A stretch of 64,000 nt of DNA from Closterium sp. Naga37s-1 (lineage: Eukaryota; Streptophyta; Zygnematophyceae; Desmidiales; Closteriaceae): contig CANJKZ010000774.1 in the NCBI GenBank assembly GCA_947471745.1, forward strand, positions 1,736,001 to 1,800,000, written 5' to 3'. Shown here in pieces: positions 44,340 through 54,865 of the stretch (its first letter is position 1; each line of letters begins with the position of its first letter). The notes beneath the pieces were generated by a model. The model had not been told where the DNA came from and searched no databases. It was given only the letters and a program-made list of their open reading frames with translations. Both the position numbers and the translations under genes were made by a program.

Positions 44340-47300
44340 CCGCTCCGCCCTCTGGTGTTTGCGTCTGGTCAGGTAGCCGCGTCTAGTCAGGTGTTTGCTG
44401 CCGCGTCCAGGTCTAGTCCTGCGTCTGCCCCCTGCTCGTGTCGTCCTCTGTCGCACGAGACTCTCCTTTGGCACCACCGCCTTGGTCACCCCTCCCTGCC
44501 TCGTCTTCGAGGTATGGCCTCCCATACCCTTGTCTCGGGTCTACCCCGGTCCCTCCCTCCCCTTCCTCTGGGGCTTGCCCCTACCTGTGTTCCTTGTGTC
44601 GAGGGCCAGCAGCGCGCCGCTCCTCACTCCTCCACGTTCCCTCCGACTGAGGCTCCCCTGCAGACTCTTCACATGGACGTGTGGGGCCCAGCCCGCATCC
44701 GTGGACAGGGTCACGAGCGTTACTTCCTGCTGGTCGTTGACGACTACTCGCGTTACACTACAGTCTTCCCCTTGCGCAGCAAGGGTGAGGTCCCTGAGGT
44801 GTTGATCAACTGGATCCGCGGTGCTCGTCGCTAGCTCAGCGAGCGTTTCGGCTCGGACCTTCCTGTTCTGCGTCTGCACTCAGACAGAGGTGGTGAGTTT
44901 TCCTCCGACCTCCTGAGGGCTTCTGTCGTGCGGAGGGCATCCGCTAGACGTTCACGCTTCCGGCCTCCCCACAGCAAAATGGGAGTGCTGAGCGCCGCAT
45001 TGGCATGGTCATGGGCGTCGCTCGTACATCCATGATCCATGCGGCTGCTCCCCATTTTCTGTGGCCGTTCGCGGTTCAGTACGCTGCGCATCAGATCAAC
45101 CTTCAGCCTCGTGTCTCCTTGCCGGAGACCACACCTACTCTGAGGTGGACGGGGAAGGTTGGCGATGCGTCTGTGTTCCGTGTCTGGGGATCTCGAGCTT
45201 TTGTCCGCGATACTTCAGCGGACAAGCTGTCCTCCCGTGTCGTTCCCTGCGTCTTCCTTGGCTTCCCTCCTGACACACCCTGGTGGCAGTTCTACCACCC
45301 CACCTCGCGTCATGTTTTGTCCTCTCAGGACGTCACGTTTGACGAGTCGGTGTCTTACTACCGTCTCTTTCCCTACCGCGCTGCCTCTCCCCCCCCCCCG
45401 CCACTCTTCCTAGCACCAGGTACTCCTCCGGTATACCCCCTCCCCCCTCAGGGTCCTGCCCCCTCAGGTGTGTCTTAGGTAGACCCTGCCGAGCCGGTCG
45501 AGGTAGCTGTCGACTCAGATGCTACTAGGGGTGCTGAGCCTGCGGGTGCGAGGACTGGGGGTGCGGAGCCTGGGGGTGCTGAGCCTGAGCGTGTGGAGTC
45601 TGGGGGTGCTGAGCCTGAGCGTATGGAGCCAGGGGGTGCTGAGCCTGGGGGTACTGCGTCTGGGGGTGATGAGCCTGCGCGTGCTGAGTCTGGAGGTTCT
45701 CCGGGTGTCCCGTTGTGGCGGGAACCCCTCTCTCCGCAGCGGCTTTGTGAGTGGTACGCTCGGCGCTGTCGGCGTGCTACTGGTGCTGCTGGTGCTGGAG
45801 CTGCTGGAGGTGCTGGAGCTGCTGGAGGTGCTGCTGGTGCTGGAGCTGCTGGAGGTGCTGCTTGTGCTGGAGATGCTGGAGGTGCTGCTGGTGCTGGAGC
45901 TGCTGAAGGTGCTGCTGGTGCTGGAGCTGCTGGAGGTGCTGCTGGTGCTGGAGCTGCTGGAGGTGCTGCTGGTGCTGGAGGTGCTGCTGGTGCTGGAGCT
46001 GCTGGAGGTGCTGCTGGTGTTGGTGCTGGTGGAGGTGCTGCTGGTGCTGGAGCTGCTGGAGCCGCTGGTCCTGGAGGTGCTCGTACTGGAGGTACTGGAG
46101 CTGCGGGGGCTGGTGGTACTGCAGGCGTTGGAGCTGCAGGTACTGCTGCTGGAGTTGTTACTGGAGACCCTGGAGCTGAGGGTACTGGTGCTGTCTCTGC
46201 TGTTTCTGGAGGCGCTGCGCGGCCGCGGCCGTACTACGTTCCGCTCCTTCAGCAGGTTCTTGGTCTACCGCCTTCTCCTGGTCCTACTCCTCCTTTACTG
46301 AGTCCACCGCCTGTCCAGTCACAGTCGCAGTTACAGCCGGCCTCTCCACTGCCTGGTCCTTCTCCTTACTCTGGACCGACTAGAGGTCTTATGGAGCGTC
46401 GTGAGCCTGAGTCGCGTCCTGTGTCACCTAAGTCTCGTGTTGCATCACCTGAGTCTCGTTCTGAGTCGCCTGTCCGCACTGTTCGCGCTGGTCGTCGTGT
46501 TTCGCGTCCGCGTCCTCCTCCTGTCCTTGGCACTCACTCTATGACTCTGCGTCCTTCCACTGCTCCACAGCGTGTCCCTCTGTCGATTCCTCCTGCGTCC
46601 TCTCTTCCTGACGGTCCGGACCCGGAGTCTGACTCCCTTCGTGCTGCTGGTCCTACTGTCACGTGCTTTCTGGCCACTGCTGTCACTGACCCTTTGTTTG
46701 AGTCCACTGCTCCGTCTGCTCTCGTTGCTGAGCTTGTTGACTTTGCTGCTGCCTGTCACCTAGACTTTGCCAGTAGTCTTGTTGCTGAGTCTGCGTCTGT
46801 CTGTCCTCCGTCCGTCCTCCGTCCGTCGGGGGTGAGTGTGCTCTTGGCACGGACGTTCTTGAGGACAGACAGGAGGAGTTTGAGTGCTTTGCCGCTGCTG
46901 TACCTCATCTCGTGTCCATGCTGCTTGCCCCTGAGGGAGACCCGGATGCACCAGACATCCCGACCCTGGCTTCAGTCAGCAACAGGGAGTTGACTTCTTC
47001 CAGACCTTCTCCCCTACCCCGAAGATGACCACTCTTCGGGTACTGCTGCACGTCGCCGCTCAGCGTGACTACGAGCTCCACTCGCTTGACTTCAGCACAG
47101 CCTTCCTACAGGGCAGCCTGCACGAGGAGATATGGCTGCGCCGCCCACCTGGCTTCACTGGGTCTTTTCCCGCTGGTACCCAGTGGAGCCTCCGGCGGCC
47201 AGTCTACGGTCTCCGCCAGGCACCCCGTGAGTGGCACGACACACTCAGGACGACTCTTGCTACTCTTGGTTTTGCTCCTTCCACTCTGACCCGTCACTGT

Positions 47301-48345
47301 TTTTACGCACAGACACCACTCTGCCGCCGTTCTACGTTCTCGTGTACGTAGACGACCTCGTCTTTTCTACTGCTGACACTGAGGCACTCGCCCACGTGAA
47401 GTCTGAGCTGCAGAAGAGACACATGTGCACAGACCTGGGTGAGCTTACAAGCTATCTTGGCTTGCGGATCACCCGGGACAGAGCACAGCGCACCATTACC
47501 TTGACTCAGTCACACATGGTGCAGCAGGTCCTGCAGCGCTTCGGCGTCACGTACTCCTCGCCACAGTCCACTCCTCTGGCTACTGGTCAATCGCTCTCAA
47601 CTCCACCTTCACACGAGTCCGTAGAGCCGAGTGGCCCGTATCCAGAGCTTGTGGGCTGCCTCATGTACCTGATGACTTGCACACGACCTGACCTCGCATA
47701 CCCTCTCAACCTTCTGGCTCGCTACGTGGCTCCCGGTCGACACCGAAAGGTGCACTGGGATGCTGCGAAGAGGGTGTTGCGCTACCTGTGCAGTACGTCG
47801 GGCATGGGGCTCGTGCTTGGAGGACGGGCTCGAGTTGTCCTCACTGGTCACAAAGACGCTTCCTGGGTTGACGACTTGGCTACGCAGCGGTCGTCACAGG
47901 GTTACACCTTCAGTCTTGGTTCCGTTTTTGTCTCTTGGCGGTCTACCCGCTCTTCTTCTGTTCTCAACTCCAGTTGTGAGGCTGAGATCTACGCTAGGGC
48001 CATAGCTGCACAGGAGTTACGCTGGCTCACCTACGTACTGACCAACTTGGGAGAGGCACCTCGTTCTCCTCCAGTTCTGTACGTCGACAACAAGGCCATG
48101 CTTGCCTTGTGTCAAGAGCACAGACTGGAGCACAGAACGAAGCACATTGCTCTGCGCTACTTCCTTGCTCGAGAGTTGCAGCAGCGTGGTCAGCTTCGTC
48201 TTGCTTACGTGGCCTCTTAGGCCAACACTGCTGATGTTTTCACCAAGGCACTTCAGCCTTGTGACCATCAGCGTTTCTGTACTGTTCTAGGCCTTGTACC
48301 TACTGTGCCTCACTTGCTTACTTCTTGACTTTCTCACTTACTTCT
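44340..48345 (+). pseudogene. Element C pol: integrase, RT (deleted), RNase H
   Basis: Integrase begins with LLWHHRLGHPSLPRLRGM and CVPCVEGQQ (44450-44610), then LHMDVWGPARI and VVDDYSRYTTVFPL. TAG follows at 44832. The region of the second catalytic Asp (DRGGEFSSD) is frameshifted. 45005-45478 carries the rest of the integrase core, and 45593-46990 the Gly/Ala-rich tail. After a deletion at about 46970, which removes the FKARYVARGF part, RT resumes with MTTLRVLLHVAAQRDYEL and YVDDLVFSTAD (about 47345), then RNase H (47840-48215). At least three lesions make it non-coding for a full enzyme. Confidence 0.8.
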
Positions 48346-48565
48346 TACTGTACTCTCTACACATATACCTGCATGCTTACACTTGCTAGGTTGTGTTCAG
48401 TGTATTGTTTGTTCTCCTATATATAACTCTGCATGTGAACTGGCCTTGTGGCCATTTGCTTGTGCTCAGACTGCGTGGTGACTTTGTGATCCACTGTGAG
48501 CTTGCTTTGCTTTTCTTGACTGGTCTTGTGACCTCTTGTTCTCCCCCACTTTGCCTATGGGGGTG

Positions 48566-48695
48566 TGTCAAACTTATTTGCTATAGTCTATCTAGGCTGT
48601 AGTGGGGTAGTTCATATAGGGTACAACACTTTTAGGTTTCCTACTTGTACCCACCTGCTTCCTAGTTCATTCATTCCTTCCTTTAGATTCTAACA
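48566..48695 (+). repeat. Element C 3' LTR
   Basis: TGTCAAACTTATTTGC...GATTCTAACA, 130 bp, followed by GGAAC. Confidence 0.9.
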
Positions 48696-48700
48696 GGAAC

Positions 48701-49354
48701 ACCCCTCAAAGAAGGGCGTGCGAGGAGTGCCACGAGCGGCACCTACAGCGACTACACTAGTCTCAGCTGCAAGGAGGTGCTGATCGAGTAGGTCAACAGT
48801 GAGGACTGTGGGGTCGAGTGCAAGAAAGTGGTCCCTGAGAGCGCGAAGAGAGTCAGGGCGGCGGGTGACTGTAATGTAGAGAGTGATATATATCAGGGGC
48901 GGGTTCCTGTCAAGGAACTCTGCTGGGAGGGCAGCGCGGTAGCAAGCGTTGCTAGTGCGAAGGTGTTTAACTATGTCCTCCTCTGTAGCAAAGGCGGACA
49001 GCTCAGGTAATAGGTAGGGCAGTAGATGACGGCCTAGAGCAGCAGTGGCAGGCCAGGAGTAACGGGCGACTATAGCGACGTACAGTGCTTGTGCAGTCCG
49101 AAGTGAGCGCATTCGGCTAACCGCAAGTGGTTGCGAATGGCCAAACGAGCAGCAGCGTCACGGGTAAGCCACTGTGAGCGAGTCGCACTGTCAGCTGTCT
49201 CGGGAGGGGCGAGAGAGGCTCCAGGCGTGTGGTCAAACAACGAAACGCCGTCTCTAGAGTCGCTCAGTAGGTATAGCTGTAAATCGTTGAGCCACGCGTC
49301 GAATTGGATCGGACGCCCCTCATGGTCGAACGTGAGGACGTGGAGAGAAGCCAT
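48701..49354 (-). pseudogene. Element D gag, N-terminal part
   Basis: Starts MASLHVLTFDHEGRPIQFD and continues through LNDLQLYLLSDSRD, HTPGASLAPPET, AIVARYSWPATAALG and FLDRNPPLIY, the same gag lineage as A and E. A frame change lies near 49090-49110. It ends at TPRTPFFEG, where element C is inserted. Confidence 0.8.
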
Positions 49355-50063
49355 AGCAGCGCAGCAAGCAGGGCGGGCAGGAGCCGGGCAGCGCCAGGAA
49401 CAGGGCAGGCAGCAGGAAGGGGCGGCAAGCGGGCTGCAAGTTTGCGGCGCGCAGGCTGCAAGTGGGGCGGCTCGCGGGCCTAGGGGCAGCTGGCGGGCCT
49501 AGGGGCGGCGGGCTGGCCGAAAGGGGCGGCGCGCGGGGCTGCAGGGGCGGCGAGAAGGCCGCAAGAGGCGGCAAGCAGGGCTGCAGGGGCAGCTCGCGGG
49601 CTGCAGGGGCGAAGGGCGGGCCGCAAGGGGTGGCGAGCAGGGCAGCAGGGGCGGCGCGCGGGGCCTAGGGGCGACGGGCGGGCCGTAAGGGGCAGCGCGC
49701 GGGGCTGCAGGCACGGCACGAGGGCAGCAGGGGGCGGCTAGCGGGCCGCACGAGGGCAGAGGCGTGCTGCAGGGGCGGCGTGCGGGCGGGCCGCAAGGGG
49801 GGCGACGTGCGGGCTGCAGGGGCGGCGTGCGGGCCGTGAGGAGGAGGCGAGCGGGCCTAGGGGCGGCGGGCGGTTAGCAAGCGGGCGACGCGCGTGCTGT
49901 AGGGGCGGCGCGAGGGCCGTGACTAGGGGCGGGCGGGCTGCAAGGGCAGTGCGCTAGCGGTAGGGGCGGGTCGTGGGTTGCTAGGGGCAGCGCGACTAGC
50001 TGCTAGGGGCAATTCATGGGGCAGCTTTGTGGTGGGCCCTAAAAAAACGGTCCTAGCGAAGGT
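49355..50063 (-). repeat. GC-rich leader of element D
   Basis: About 0.7 kb of GGCCGCAAGGGGCGGC-type tandem units between the primer site and gag; no gene. Confidence 0.75.
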
Positions 50064-50078
50064 CCTGCTCTGAAACCA

Positions 50079-50209
50079 TGTCAGAAGAATGAACGAGAAT
50101 GAATAAACTATGAAATAGTTGGGTACAAGTACTAACCCTAATTGGGTTGTACCCCTTATGGGCTACCCCACTATAGACTACACAAAGTAAGCAATACAGC
50201 ATTCTGACA
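50079..50209 (-). repeat. 5' LTR of element D
   Basis: 131 bp, ends TGTCAG and CTGACA, close to the LTR of element E (same GGGGTAGCCCATAAGGGGTA box). Confidence 0.85.
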
Positions 50210-50213
50210 GACA

Positions 50214-50552
50214 CCAGTAACATTCCGCTTGCGCGTACCTACTACTTGCAAGCTTCACAACGCTTTCCATGTTCAGCTACTGAAGCCCCACAAGGACCCC
50301 AACCAACAGTTCCAGGGACGTCAGCTACCGCCACCACCACCTGTTCTCGTATAAGATGAACCAGAGTACGAGGTGGAAAGAGTTCTCGCTCATCAACGCA
50401 GACGCGGCAACACGCTCGAGTTCCTGATACGCTGAAAGGGATACAACGCGTCGGAGGACAGTTGGGTTGCAGAAGCTGATATGGGCAACGCCCGTCGTGC
50501 TCTTAAGAACTATCTTGTCAAGCGGGGTGTTTCTCACGCCACCCAGCTTTGA
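50214..50552 (+). pseudogene. Ty3/gypsy chromodomain fragment (chromovirus integrase C-terminus)
   Basis: In one frame it reads KLHNAFHVQLLKPHKD, then PEYEVERVLAHQRRRG, LEFLIR, KGYNASEDSWVAEADM and ARRALKNYL. This is the FHVSLLK motif followed by a chromodomain, as at the integrase C-terminus of plant chromoviruses. Two in-frame stops: TAA 50352-50354 and TGA 50433-50435. The latter replaces the aromatic Trp of the usual W-KGY. The frame ends at TGA 50550, just before a purine tract and LTR. Confidence 0.8.
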
Positions 50553-50562
50553 GGGGGGGACG

Positions 50563-50949
50563 TGTGAGAGTACGACGGCTTATGCTGGCTTTGCTAGCTT
50601 GCCTGGACTTTATTATGCTATTACTATCTTAGGTTTTATTTATCATGCATAGATATGCTTGATTTCCTAGGTTGGGTGCATTCCTAGGTTAGATATAGTT
50701 ATAGCATCGAACCAGGTTACGTGTACCGAACTCAAGCCTTTTCGGTTCCCACCGAATAGCTTTCTACCGAGTTCGGGAAGGTTATGTTTGGGACGCTTCA
50801 CGACCCTCAGAACATTCGCGTAACACTTGGGTTACCTGTCTTGTGTTGAGCCAATATATAGCCTCGCCTTGTACCCAGGTGAATCATTCAATATATTTCT
50901 CTTTCTTGAACCAGATCCTCAGAGATACCTTCAGGACCGGGGGATCACA
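50563..50949 (+). repeat. Probable Ty3/gypsy LTR
   Basis: Starts TGTGAGAGTACGACGG right after the purine tract GAGGGGGGACG (50551-50562). The right end is uncertain; TCACA at 50945-50949 would give TG...CA ends and a length of about 387 bp. It contains the typical promoter/R sequence feature of a late TATATA (50855). Confidence 0.5.
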
Positions 50950-50954
50950 GTCAC

Positions 50955-51835
50955 TTTTCTTGCGCACGGGAGGACTGCGATCTGTACGGACTCTTCCACC
51001 GGGGCAGTCACGTTCACCAAAGAGCCCCAGCGCAACTCCTGTGCAGCCATAGCATCGGCGTAGATCTCAGCCTTAGTACTGGACTACGGTACAGACGACG
51101 ATCGAGTAGACCTTCAAGACATAGCGCCAGAGCCCAACCTGAAGAAATAACCCTGGGAGTTCCTGCCTGTCACCACGTCGTCAGAGTAAGAAGAGTCATA
51201 GTGTCCGATAAGGCGCACTGGCTGAGTCCCTCCAAGCACGAGCCCCATGCCTGATGTGGTGGCCAGATAATTTGCTACTCTTTTAGTGGCCGTCTAGTGA
51301 GCCTGGCAGTGTCTCCTTGTCGCAACAAAGCGAGCAAGGACGCTGAGAGGGTAAGCAAAGTCTGGTCGTGTGCACGACATCTGGCACATGAGGAAACCCA
51401 CAAGCTCTGCGCAGCGCGCACTAGGCTCGACTGGGTCATTAGGGGAAGGAGTAGTGAGTCGATGGTCCACAGCAAGAGGAGTGGGCTGTGTGGTGGAGAA
51501 CTGGAAGCCGAACCGCTGAAGGACCTGCTGCACCATGTGTGACTGAGTCAACGTGATGGTGTGAGCTGCTTTGTCCCTGATGATCTTGCAAGCCAAGATA
51601 GTTGCGCAGCTCACCAAGGTCAGTACACATGCGTCTCTTCAGCATTTCATACTTCACCTCAGCCACGGCAACCCGACCAGCGGTAGCGAAGATCAGGTCG
51701 TCGATGTAGACGAGGACAAAGTAGGGAGTGGGTCCAAAAGAAAGAAACAGGGATGGGTCGGCTGAAGGAGTGAGGCGAAGGTCGGCAAGAGTAATGCGAA
51801 GAGTCTCGTGCCACTCACGGGGTGCCAGTAATGGT
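50955..51835 (-). pseudogene. Copia RT/RNase H fragment G
   Basis: Minus strand: REWHETLRITLADLR, FVLVYIDDLIFATAG (about 51715-51670), MCTDLGELRNYLGLQ, TLTQSHMVQQVLQRFGFQ and SCTRPDFAYPLSVLARFV, then RNase H with ATTSGMGLVLGG, NSQGYFF and AEIYADAMAAQELRW. Several frame breaks and a deletion near 51290. The RT box YIDD and overall sequence set it apart from elements A to E. Both ends are truncated, by the gypsy LTR and by the LINE. Confidence 0.75.
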
Positions 51836-53421
51836 TCTCCATGGAGTCCATTTGGACCTGGGATCTTCCTGTGCGAGAACTGACTCAGGGCTTAGCCGAT
51901 TTCAAGTAGGGAAATTTTGGTTGCGAATGTGGAGGTGAAGGCAGGGGCGGGAGAGAAGTGAGGGGGGAGATTCGTCGCCAAAATCTGGGGTTTGCGGAGG
52001 CGGAGAGGATGCCGATGTAAAGGGATTGGAAGAAGTTGGAACAGGCAGTGGTCATCATGGGGAGATCGGTGATGCTTTGCCCATTGGGGAGGGTGATGGA
52101 GGAGGTGGGGGACGCTTTAAATGCGAGAGTTAATTCCTGCGAGGAGAGGAAATCCCCATCTCGCGGTGGCCCTTGACCTTGAGCTTAGCTTTGAGAGCAA
52201 GTTCGGCTTTAGCTGCAGTGTGACTCGTGAGCTGTTGTTGGGCCTTGCACATGCGGTCGGCTGACTCAAAGACAAAAGGGGAAACTGCAGATTGTAGTTG
52301 GAGTTGGTTAATGAAGTGATGAAGGTGCTGAAGCGTTTTGTGTACACAACATCTTTCCTGGTTGGAGATAATTTTTTTACGCGCAGCGTTAGAGCATGTT
52401 TCCATCCGTCCCATTCTTCCGGAGATGGAGATGGGGGCACGGGAGGGATGATATCATCCAAAACTTTAGCTACGTATGGACGGGAAAGGAGGGACGGGCT
52501 AAGCCTCCATAAACGGGGAGCTCTGGAAGGGAGCTCGAAAGCTAGGGAGCATAGTGGAGCGTAGGAGTGATCAGATATGATGAGGGGGGTGATGAGGTAG
52601 GGATAAGCTGCGAATCGGTTATGGAAGGAGGCGGAGATGTACATTCGGTCCTGTCGGTGGTGGTACTGCAGGCGGAGGGCCCACAAATGGGGGTAAGCGG
52701 GTCGGGGTATAGCGGGTTTGGGGACCGCGGGCGGAGGGGCCACAGATGGGGTTATAGCGGGTCGGGGTACTATGAATGGGGGGACCGCAGGTCGGGGGAT
52801 GGTGCGAGGACAACCAAAGTAAGAAAAAATGGTGGCATTGGGGTGGAGTGCCCGGAAGATATCAACGAGTGAGTGTTCGGACAGCAAAGCCTCGATAGCA
52901 AAGGCTTCACTCCGTTCATGACCGTGCAGGGGGCAGTTGCGATCTTAAGGGTGGATTACAGAGTTGAAGTCCCCAACAAGTAAGGTTGCAGACGCAGCCG
53001 ATGGAGAGTCAAGCATCGGGGCAAGGCATGAGCGCCACCAGCGGCATCTGTCAGTGGCGTGAGGCGGGGCATGTAGGGCTATGAGCCTTATTTGCTCGTG
53101 GTGGAAATTGACGTCGGCGGAAAGAAGTCGTCTGTCAGTTGACGGTGTATGAGAGGTAAGAGAGATGGATTTGTTTAAGACGAGGATAGAGATGCCTCCG
53201 GGGGCGAGACGTGAGCCAGATGAGGGGGTGTTACCCTGGCGGGCCATTGTGTGAGCTGAAGCGTGAGGGCAAAAGCGGAGGTCTAGCCTTTTAACATTGT
53301 TGGTGAGGTGGGAATCAACAAGTATAATGATGTCAATATTTCTTCCAAAGAAGTTGAGCCATCCTCATTGAGCGTTCATTTTAAAAGGTGTGTTTAATCC
53401 ACTAATGTTGATGCATAGCAT
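51829..53421 (-). pseudogene. LINE ORF2: apurinic endonuclease and start of RT
   Basis: One frame from ATG 53421. MLCINISGLNTPFK opens an EEP endonuclease, followed by GGISILV, RRLLSADVNFHHEQIRLIAL, LLVGDFNSVI (catalytic GDFN), DRMYISASFHNRF and LIISDHSYAP (catalytic SDH). Later come ITSLTNSNYNLQ and KIPGPNGLHGE, the first RT motif (about 51867). In-frame stops: TGA 53367, TAA near 52945 and a stop at 52119. A Pro-rich tandem insert (about 52660-52810, units such as PRPAITPSV) sits in the endonuclease before DRMYIS. The RT palm is absent. Confidence 0.75.
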
Positions 53422-53664
53422 TCTGAAATGTGATATCATGGTACATAGGCCAAAGCTGATCGTGCTCCAAGGTGAGCGAATCCACGGGCTGATAAGTAAG
53501 TTAAAGAATGAGTACACCTTTCCAAACCACAAAGGTGATTGTGAAGTTGAGCCACGTAGCATGTTGTAAAATTGCAGATCCATATTGTAAAACAGCATAT
53601 CCTTTCGATATATTTAGAAAGGCAATAACAACAACATCACAATTATACGAGCACAGCAAGATCT

Positions 53665-53796
53665 TGTCAGAACATTATAGCTTTTCCTTTGTGTAGGTTA
53701 TAGTGGGGTAGCCCATAAGGGGTACAACCCAATTAGGGTTAGTACTTGTACCAAACTCTTTGCTAGTTCATTCATTCTCGTTCATTACTTTCGACA
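53665..53796 (+). repeat. Element E 5' LTR
   Basis: TGTCAGAACATTATAGC...ACTTTCGACA. Confidence 0.9.
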
Positions 53797-53811
53797 TGGT
53801 TTCAGAGCAGG

Positions 53812-54865
53812 TCCCTCGCTAGGACCGCCTTTCTGTCCTTGGGCCCACCACCTGCTGCCCTGCGAGTAGCCCCTTGGCCCGTCGCGCCCCTAGGCCCATC
53901 GCGCCCCTTAGGCCCGTAGCGCCCCTTATGCCCGTCGCGCCCCCACGGCCCCGTTTTCCTAGGCCCGTCGCGCTCCACGGCCCCGGTTTCCTCGGCCCCG
54001 TCGCCCCTAGGCCCCGGCCCCCCCTTGGCCCGTCGCGCCCCTCGGCCCCTTCGCCCCCAGGCCCCAGCCCCTTGGCCAGTCGCGCCCCTAGGCCCGTCGC
54101 GCCCCTTAGGCCCGTCGCGCCCCCCACAGCCCCGTTTTCTCCTAGGCCCGTCGCGCCCCTAGGGCCGTCGCGCCCCTAGGCCCGTCGCGCCCCTTAGGCC
54201 CGTCGCGCCCCCTATGGCCCCTTTTCCTAGGCCCGTCGCGCCCCTCGGCCCCTTCGCCCCTAGGCCCCGACCCCTTGGCCCGTCACGCCCCTAGGCCCGT
54301 CGCGCCCCTTAGGCCCATCGCGCCCCCCCCCACGGCCCCGTTTCCTAGGCCCGTCGCGCCCATCGGCCCCTTCGCCCCTAGGCCCCGGCCCCTTGGCCAG
54401 TCGCGCCCCTAGGCCCGTCGCGCCCCTTAGGCCCGTCGCGCCCCTCGGCCCCTTCGCCCCTAGGCCAGTCGCGCCCCTAGGCCCGTCGCGCCCCTAGGCC
54501 CGTCGCGCCCCACGGCCCCGGTTCCTGCCTGTCGCGCCCCTAGGCCCGTCGCACCCCTAGGCCAGTCGCACCCCACGGCCCCGTTCCTGCCCGTCGCGCC
54601 CCTAGGCCCGTCACGTCCCGAGGCCCCGGTTCCGGCCCGTCACACCCCCAGGCCCCTCAACCCACGCGCCGTGACCCGCGACCCAGGCCCCTCGGCCCCT
54701 AGGCACCTCGGCCCCCAGGCCCCTCGGCCCCTAGCCTCGGCCCCTCGGCCCTCACTCTTCGTGTTTTGGCCCCTTGGCCCCTAGGCCCCTTCTGCTACTG
54801 CGGCTACTACTACTGCTGCTACTGCTGCTACTGCTGCTACTACTGCTCCTGCATACTGTGCCACT
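53812..54865 (+). repeat. GC-rich leader of element E
   Basis: About 1.05 kb of CGTCGCGCCCCTAGGCC and related units, ending in a CTACTGCTG run just before gag; no gene. Confidence 0.8.

Larger units (their letters stand above)
43501..48695 (+). mobile_element. Copia element C, complete LTRs, no gag
   Basis: LTRs 43501-43630 and 48566-48695 (130 bp, about four differences), primer site 43631 (TGGTATTCTGAGCAGG), purine tract 48552-48565, and 5-bp duplication GGAAC (43496-43500 and 48696-48700). The leader of GCGGCCCCTGCTGCCGTC units (43735-44290) passes directly into the integrase zinc-binding region. Gag and protease are deleted. About 300 bp of RT is also missing. It interrupts element D. 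Confidence 0.9.
42671..50209 (-). mobile_element. Copia element D (5' half), split by element C
   Basis: Minus-strand copia. Its 5' LTR is 50209-50079 (131 bp, TGTCAGAATGCTG...TTCTGACA), with primer site 50078-50064 (TGGTTTCAGAGCAGG). A GC-rich leader follows to 49355, then gag from ATG 49354 to 48701, a break by element C, then gag end and protease from 43495 to 42671. It stops just past DSGAS in the protease region, at the junction with B. No 3' half or 3' LTR exists. Confidence 0.85.
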
